From: Hymenobacter sedentarius
GTDB taxonomy: Bacteria; Bacteroidota; Bacteroidia; Cytophagales; Hymenobacteraceae
Assembly (NCBI RefSeq): GCF_001507645.1
Contig: NZ_CP013909.1
Location: 3,410,001 to 3,474,000, forward strand
Reading direction: 5' to 3'
DNA: 64,000 bases
Part shown: positions 60,045-64,000 of the stretch, piece by piece
How the letters are laid out: every line of letters starts with the position of its first letter
How positions within the stretch are numbered: position 1 is the first letter of the stretch
Notes under the pieces: generated by a model
Told to the model about the DNA's origin: nothing
What the model saw: only the letters and a program-made list of their open reading frames with translations
The model's database searches: none
Made by a program: the position numbers and the translations under genes

Positions 60045-60860
60045 ATGCCTCGGATTTTATCGACTCTGAATTGGAATGCAGCGGCTTGCCGCGTTGGGCT
60101 GGCTGGTGTGGCCGTGGCCGTTGCCATGGGCTGCGCCAGCTGTAGCACCACCACCGAGCCCGCCCCCGAAACCGGCGTCGATTATTACCCCGTAGCCGTG
60201 GGCAACTTCTGGATTTACTCAGTAGTGGATACAACTTGGAGCACCGCCTCTGGGCAGGGCTCGCAGCTGGTAGCCAGCGTGCCCACGCGCACCGTGTACC
60301 AGTTCCGGGAGAAAGTCACCGAAACCTTCACCGATGCGGCCGGCAAAACGGCCTACCGCCTGGTGCGTTCCAAGCTGGGGCCGGTGGGCACCACGTTTCA
60401 GGACGACAGCGTATTTGTGCTGAGCGCCACGCCCCAGTCCGTTGTTCTGAACCGTAACAACGCCCGCACGCTGGAGCTAATTTTCCCGGTACGGGAAGGA
60501 AGGCTGTGGAATTTGAACGGCTACAATAACAATAGCAACGACACCATTACGGCCGAAACGCGGCGGTACAGCCTGGTGGGCAAGCCGTTTACCACGGCCG
60601 CTACCGCCGGCACCCCAGCCAAAACCTACGCCGCAACGCTCACAACTACCAACACCGGCACAGCCGCCGAGAACAGCCTGGTGAAGCGCACCGGCTACCA
60701 GCAGGTTTTTGCCAAAGGAGTGGGGCCAGTGTTTCGGCATCGGTTTTCGTTTCTGCCCTATACCTACGTGGGTTCGGGGGGCAACCAGGTGTACCCTGCC
60801 GGGTCATATTCCGTGGGCTTCTCGCGCACCGAGACGCTTATCGATTACGGCCCGCGCTAG
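60045..60860 (+). CDS. Lipoprotein, unknown function
   Basis: A 271-aa protein with an N-terminal signal and Cys residues at MGCASCSTTTEPAP, either of which could be lipidated. The mature part starts DYYPVAVGNFWIYSVVDTTWST, then repeats of strand-rich sequence (YQFREKVTETFTDAAGKTAYRLVRSK ... FPVREGRLWNLNGYN). This form ('yfP...G..WiY.v') is common among Bacteroidota lipoproteins without known function. Its stop codon lies within the loop of a terminator hairpin. Confidence 0.7.
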   Translation: MPRILSTLNWNAAACRVGLAGVAVAVAMGCASCSTTTEPAPETGVDYYPVAVGNFWIYSVVDTTWSTASGQGSQLVASVPTRTVYQFREKVTETFTDAAGKTAYRLVRSKLGPVGTTFQDDSVFVLSATPQSVVLNRNNARTLELIFPVREGRLWNLNGYNNNSNDTITAETRRYSLVGKPFTTAATAGTPAKTYAATLTTTNTGTAAENSLVKRTGYQQVFAKGVGPVFRHRFSFLPYTYVGSGGNQVYPAGSYSVGFSRTETLIDYGPR

Positions 60861-60880
60861 GCGGGCTGCTTTTTTTTCTT
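60850..60880 (+). terminator. Terminator overlapping the lipoprotein stop codon
   Basis: GCCCGC / GCGGGC forms a 6-bp stem, and the loop GCTAG contains the TAG stop. TGCTTTTTTTT follows. Confidence 0.8.
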
Positions 60881-60898
60881 TTGGTAATACGGTCTATA

Positions 60899-62599
60899 AT
60901 GGTGCCCACAACTATTGGTAAATGGCTGGCTTTGACTCTGGTAGCCGGCGCGCTGCAGGTACTGGCGACAGCGCCAGTCGCGGCGCAAGGTACCGTACGG
61001 CGCCATTTGATTTACTTCCGGGATAAGGCGGGCACTCCGTTCACCGTTGGCAAGCCCGAGCAGTTTCTTTCGGCCCGCTCGCTCGCGCGGCGCAGCCGGC
61101 AGGGTATTGCCATCCTGCCCCGCGACCTGCCCGTTAGCCCAACGTACGTGAGCCAAGTGCGGGGCGTGGCCGGCAGCCCGCAAGTGCTGTACACCTCGCG
61201 CTGGTTCAATGCCGCCGTGGTTTCCTGCGATTCCGTCACGCTGGGCCGCATCAAGGCCTTGCCCGCCGTGCGCAGTGCCGCCACGCTCAACCGCAGCTTC
61301 CAGCCCGTGGCTCCTACGCCGCCCCCCGGGCAGATAGCTGCGAATGCTGCCAACAACCCGCCGACCAAACGTGCCCAATACGGCCTGGCGTATCGCCAAA
61401 ATGAGCAGATTGGGGCCTTGGCCATGCACGAAGCCGGGTATCGTGGCGAGGGCATGCAGATTGCCGTGTTCGATGCCGGCTTCCCGGGCGTGGACCAGAT
61501 TGCGGCATTGCAGCCGCTGTATAAGGAAAAGCGCCTGGCCAGCACCCGCAACTTCGTGGATGGCGGCACCAGCGTATACCAGCGCAGCAGCCACGGCACC
61601 AGCTGCTTATCAACCATCGCAGGCAACCAAGCCGGGTTTTACATTGGCAGCGCCCCCAAAGCCACCTTCCACCTCTGCATCACGGAGGACGTCAACTCGG
61701 AGCACCCCATCGAAGAAGCCAATTGGCTGGCCGCCGCCGAATACGCCGATTCGGCGGGCGTCGACATCATCAGCTCTTCCCTGGGCTACACTACTTTCGA
61801 CGCGCCCTCGAAATCGTACACCTATGCCGACATGAACGGCCGCACCGCCATTAGCTCGCGGGCCGCTACTATGGCGGCCCGGGTGGGCATCCTGGTGGTG
61901 AATGCGGCTGGCAACGAAGGCGACGACCCGTGGCACTACGTGTCGGCGCCCGCCGATGCAGACTCCATTGTGTCGGTAGGAGCCGTCGATTCGTTGGGCA
62001 ACCACGCCAACTTCAGCTCTTATGGCCCCACGGCCGATGGCCGCATCAAGCCCACGCTCTCGGCCATGGGACGGGCGTCGGCCGTGCTGGCTCCCAATGG
62101 CGCGGCTTTCCGGGGCAACGGCACTTCCTATGCCTGCCCCATTCTGGCCGGCATGGTGGCGGGCTTCTGGCAAGCCAACCCCACGCTCACGGCCCAACAG
62201 GTAATCACGGTATTGCGCAGCACCGCCTCGCAGGCCGCCGCGCCGGATAATGTGCTGGGCTACGGCATTCCCAATTTCGTGAAGGCCTACAACGCCCAGC
62301 ATACCAGCGCCCCGCTCGACGCCAACGGCCAGTTGCCCGGCGATGGCGACGCGCTGACGCTGTTTCCAAACCCCACCGGCGACGGCCCTCTGATGCTGTT
62401 CCTGCCCGCGCCGCTGCGCGGCCAGCCCCTGCTGGTGCGGGTGGTAGACGCGCGCGGCGCCCTGGTGGCTGAGCAGCAACTGGCGGCGGTGTCGGGCCGC
62501 CGCACGCAGCTCCAGTTGGGCCGTTTGGCCAAGGGCGTTTACATCTGCGAAGTAAGCGCGGGCACTACCCGGCGCTCGGTGAAATTTGTGCAGCTATAA
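60899..62599 (+). CDS. Secreted subtilisin-like (S8) protease with T9SS sorting signal
   Basis: A 566-aa exported serine protease. The signal peptide ends APVAAQ, and a propeptide-like region runs to about residue 165. The S8 domain has its Asp in IAVFDAGFPGVD, its His in SSHGTSCLSTIAGN, the oxyanion-hole Asn in VNAAGNEGDDPW and its Ser in GNGTSYACPILAGM. The last 85 residues are a type IX secretion C-terminal domain (LTLFPNPTGDGPLML ... KGVYICEVSAGTTRRSVKFVQL). The ATG at 60899 is preferred over the upstream TTG at 60881. A long hairpin terminator follows. Confidence 0.94.
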   Translation: MVPTTIGKWLALTLVAGALQVLATAPVAAQGTVRRHLIYFRDKAGTPFTVGKPEQFLSARSLARRSRQGIAILPRDLPVSPTYVSQVRGVAGSPQVLYTSRWFNAAVVSCDSVTLGRIKALPAVRSAATLNRSFQPVAPTPPPGQIAANAANNPPTKRAQYGLAYRQNEQIGALAMHEAGYRGEGMQIAVFDAGFPGVDQIAALQPLYKEKRLASTRNFVDGGTSVYQRSSHGTSCLSTIAGNQAGFYIGSAPKATFHLCITEDVNSEHPIEEANWLAAAEYADSAGVDIISSSLGYTTFDAPSKSYTYADMNGRTAISSRAATMAARVGILVVNAAGNEGDDPWHYVSAPADADSIVSVGAVDSLGNHANFSSYGPTADGRIKPTLSAMGRASAVLAPNGAAFRGNGTSYACPILAGMVAGFWQANPTLTAQQVITVLRSTASQAAAPDNVLGYGIPNFVKAYNAQHTSAPLDANGQLPGDGDALTLFPNPTGDGPLMLFLPAPLRGQPLLVRVVDARGALVAEQQLAAVSGRRTQLQLGRLAKGVYICEVSAGTTRRSVKFVQL

Positions 62600-62606
62600 G
62601 GGCATA

Positions 62607-62654
62607 TAGGCGCATAAAAAAAGGCGCTGAAAAGTGCCTTTTTTTATGCGCCTA
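62607..62654 (+). terminator. Long hairpin terminator
   Basis: A 22-bp stem (TAGGCGCATAAAAAAAGGC with GCT, and complement) has one wobble pair, a GAAA tetraloop and an internal T run. Confidence 0.9.
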
Positions 62655-62732
62655 CTGTCATATATCAGCTTGTTTTAGAGGCCGGTATTTCGTAATTTTA
62701 AACCGTAAATTAACCCCATTTTCTTGCAGGAT

Positions 62733-63056
62733 ATGTTGCAAATGATGATTTCCAAGCGCATTGGGCGCCGCCAGTTTCACTTCACCGTTCAAGGCAATAA
62801 TTTCCACGAAACCGTAGCTGAATACGACCGGCTTAGCTTCCCCGATGTGCCCAACTGTGGCCTCTGCGGCTCCGATAATCTGGACCTGACCAGCCGCGTG
62901 GCGATGGACAAATTCAAGTACACCTCGGTGCGGTGCATGGACTGCCGCGCCGACTTAACCTTTGGCAAAACCCAGAAGGACGACCAGACGGTGTTTTTGC
63001 GCCGCCGCGAAGGCGGTGAGCTCGACTGGAAAGCCCTGGAAAAGGCCGACCGCTAA
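62733..63056 (+). CDS. Small zinc-ribbon-like protein
   Basis: A 107-aa protein with two Cys pairs, CGLCGSDNLDL and VRCMDCRADLTFG, spaced as in a zinc ribbon. They lie between a strand-rich N-terminus (ISKRIGRRQFHFTVQGNN) and a basic, acidic-ended tail (LRRREGGELDWKALEKADR). Similar small proteins are conserved in Bacteroidota with no assigned function; nucleic acid binding is a guess. Several ATGs are possible; the first is used. Confidence 0.7.
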   Translation: MLQMMISKRIGRRQFHFTVQGNNFHETVAEYDRLSFPDVPNCGLCGSDNLDLTSRVAMDKFKYTSVRCMDCRADLTFGKTQKDDQTVFLRRREGGELDWKALEKADR

Positions 63057-63084
63057 TCAATCGCCGAGCTTTCTGGTTACTCAA

Positions 63085-63122
63085 CACGAACGGCACCCTG
63101 GCTTCGGGGTGCCGTTCTTTGT
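63085..63122 (+). terminator. Terminator of the zinc-ribbon gene
   Basis: GAACGGCACCC / GGGTGCCGTTC forms an 11-bp perfect stem with an 8-base loop, followed by TTTGTGT. Confidence 0.75.
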
Positions 63123-63167
63123 GTAAGAAACCGTGGCAGCTGCCACCCACGTCTAAAACTGCAATAC

Positions 63168-63758
63168 ATGTTTACTGGAATTATTGAAGCCCTGGGCACC
63201 ATTGTCGCCGTTGATACCCAGGGCAGTAACCGCCATTTTACCGTGGCCTCGCCCTTTGCCGCCGAACTGAAAATCGACCAGAGCGTGGCCCACGACGGCG
63301 TGTGCCTCACCGTGGTGGCGGTGGATGCAGCGGCCGGCACCCATGTGGTCACGGCCATCGACGAAACCATGCGCGTAACCAACCTGAGCCAGTGGCAGCC
63401 CGGGCGCCACGTAAACCTGGAGCGCTGCCTGGCCGCCAATGGCCGCTTCGACGGCCACATTGTGCAGGGCCACGTCGATGCCACCGCTACCTGCCTGAGC
63501 GTGACCGACCAGCAGGGGTCGTGGCTGTTTCGCTTCAGGCACGCGCCCGGCCCGGGCCGCCTCACCGTCGAGAAAGGCTCCATCTGCGTAAATGGCACCA
63601 GCCTGACCTGCTTCGAAAGCACCGATGATGGCTTCACCGTCGCCATCATTCCCTATACCTACGAGCACACTAGCTTTCAGCAGCTGCAGCCGGGTGAAAC
63701 CGTGAACCTGGAATTCGACATTGTGGGCAAATACGTGGCAAAGCTGTTGGGTAAATAG
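63168..63758 (+). CDS. ribE: Riboflavin synthase (alpha chain type)
   Basis: A 196-aa enzyme that forms riboflavin from two molecules of 6,7-dimethyl-8-ribityllumazine. Two lumazine-binding repeats are visible. The first is MFTGIIEALGTIVAV ... SVAHDGVCLTVV ... ETMRVTNLSQWQPGRHVNLERCL. The second is GHIVQGHVDATATCL ... KGSICVNGTSLTCF ... YTYEHTSFQQLQPGETVNLEFDIVGKYVAKLL. Length and all family motifs are normal. No FMN riboswitch is seen in the 111 bases upstream, and no other rib gene is in the window. Confidence 0.97.
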   Translation: MFTGIIEALGTIVAVDTQGSNRHFTVASPFAAELKIDQSVAHDGVCLTVVAVDAAAGTHVVTAIDETMRVTNLSQWQPGRHVNLERCLAANGRFDGHIVQGHVDATATCLSVTDQQGSWLFRFRHAPGPGRLTVEKGSICVNGTSLTCFESTDDGFTVAIIPYTYEHTSFQQLQPGETVNLEFDIVGKYVAKLLGK

Positions 63759-63821
63759 CCCGAAAACCTGAGCCGCATCCCTGCGTAGAAAGTATATCCT
63801 TCCACGTAACCAGATTTCAGC

Positions 63822-64000
63822 ATGTCCAAGCGTGAATTAATTGAGCCCAACGAAGGCGATAAGCGGTACATTCGGCGCGATGAAGACGGCCAGATTGACC
63901 ATTCCGTCGACCTAAACCGTTCGTTGTCGCAAGACGATAAGCACAACTCCAAAAAGACCAGCAAACCCGGCCAGGGCGATAAAGGCGACGGCCACACGGG
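63822..64000 (+). CDS. Small hydrophilic protein, cut by the window end
   Basis: The first 59 codons read MSKRELIEPNEGDKRYIRRDEDGQIDHSVDLNRSL, then a Lys/Ser/Gly-rich tail. It is highly charged, with no signal or membrane segment, and probably mostly disordered. I recall short proteins starting '(K)ELI.PNEGDKRY.RRDEDGQ' across Hymenobacter-like genomes, function unknown. The stop lies beyond the window. Confidence 0.65.
   Translation, partial: MSKRELIEPNEGDKRYIRRDEDGQIDHSVDLNRSLSQDDKHNSKKTSKPGQGDKGDGHT

Noticed and set aside
63057..63167. FMN riboswitch upstream of riboflavin synthase
   Set aside because: The gap holds only a terminator hairpin and lacks the conserved RFN-element sequences.

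Overview
The window is a GC-rich, gene-dense chromosomal segment from a member of the Bacteroidota, most likely Hymenobacter or a close relative in the Cytophagales. The supporting signs are a SusC/SusD pair, two secreted proteases with type IX secretion C-terminal sorting domains, many lipoproteins with Bacteroidota-style lipoboxes, promoter -7 boxes of the TAnnTTTG type, and a CrtA-like carotenoid monooxygenase gene. The genus call is an inference. I see no rRNA, tRNA, CRISPR array, insertion sequence or prophage.

Layout. 0-10 kb: an ABC-F translation factor, small membrane and lipoproteins, an L,D-transpeptidase-like protein, an M48 protease, a Lon-N-domain protein, the glycosyltransferase MtgA, an App1 phosphatase-like protein and a eukaryote-type topoisomerase IB. 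10-15 kb: three paralogous lipoproteins of an unusual family that I read as possible secreted atypical kinases (GDWDRH motif), followed by the CrtA-like gene. 17-25.5 kb: a minus-strand operon SusC - SusD - M14 carboxypeptidase. Its leader of about 600 nt carries a clear SAM-I (S-box) riboswitch, followed 7 nt later by a 32-codon Cys/Met-rich ORF and then a large stem-loop. 26-35 kb: a porin broken by one in-frame stop, an SF1 helicase, small unknown genes including an Imm51-like protein, a lipoprotein gene broken by one in-frame stop, and a 1217-residue Dna2-like nuclease-helicase with a palindromic repeat inserted in frame. 35-46 kb: FKBP, serine hydrolase, MMPL/RND exporter, a metal-binding-like small protein, an orphan HsdR-N nuclease, thyA, an aminotransferase, dprA, a MerR regulator and a GH53 galactanase. 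46-64 kb: mostly housekeeping (alaS, gatB, pcm, mnmA, ribE) mixed with a TlpA-like lipoprotein, two T9SS-secreted proteases, a sugar transferase that starts polysaccharide synthesis, and small unknown proteins.

Most units end in strong hairpin terminators, which I list. Several intergenic regions contain long imperfect inverted repeats that look like dispersed REP/MITE-type elements.

The most interesting unit is the SAM-riboswitch leader ahead of SusC/SusD/carboxypeptidase. It suggests that outer-membrane uptake of a peptide or other sulfur source is switched off when S-adenosylmethionine is plentiful. The second is the three-gene family of kinase-like lipoproteins, one of which has lost the putative catalytic residues.
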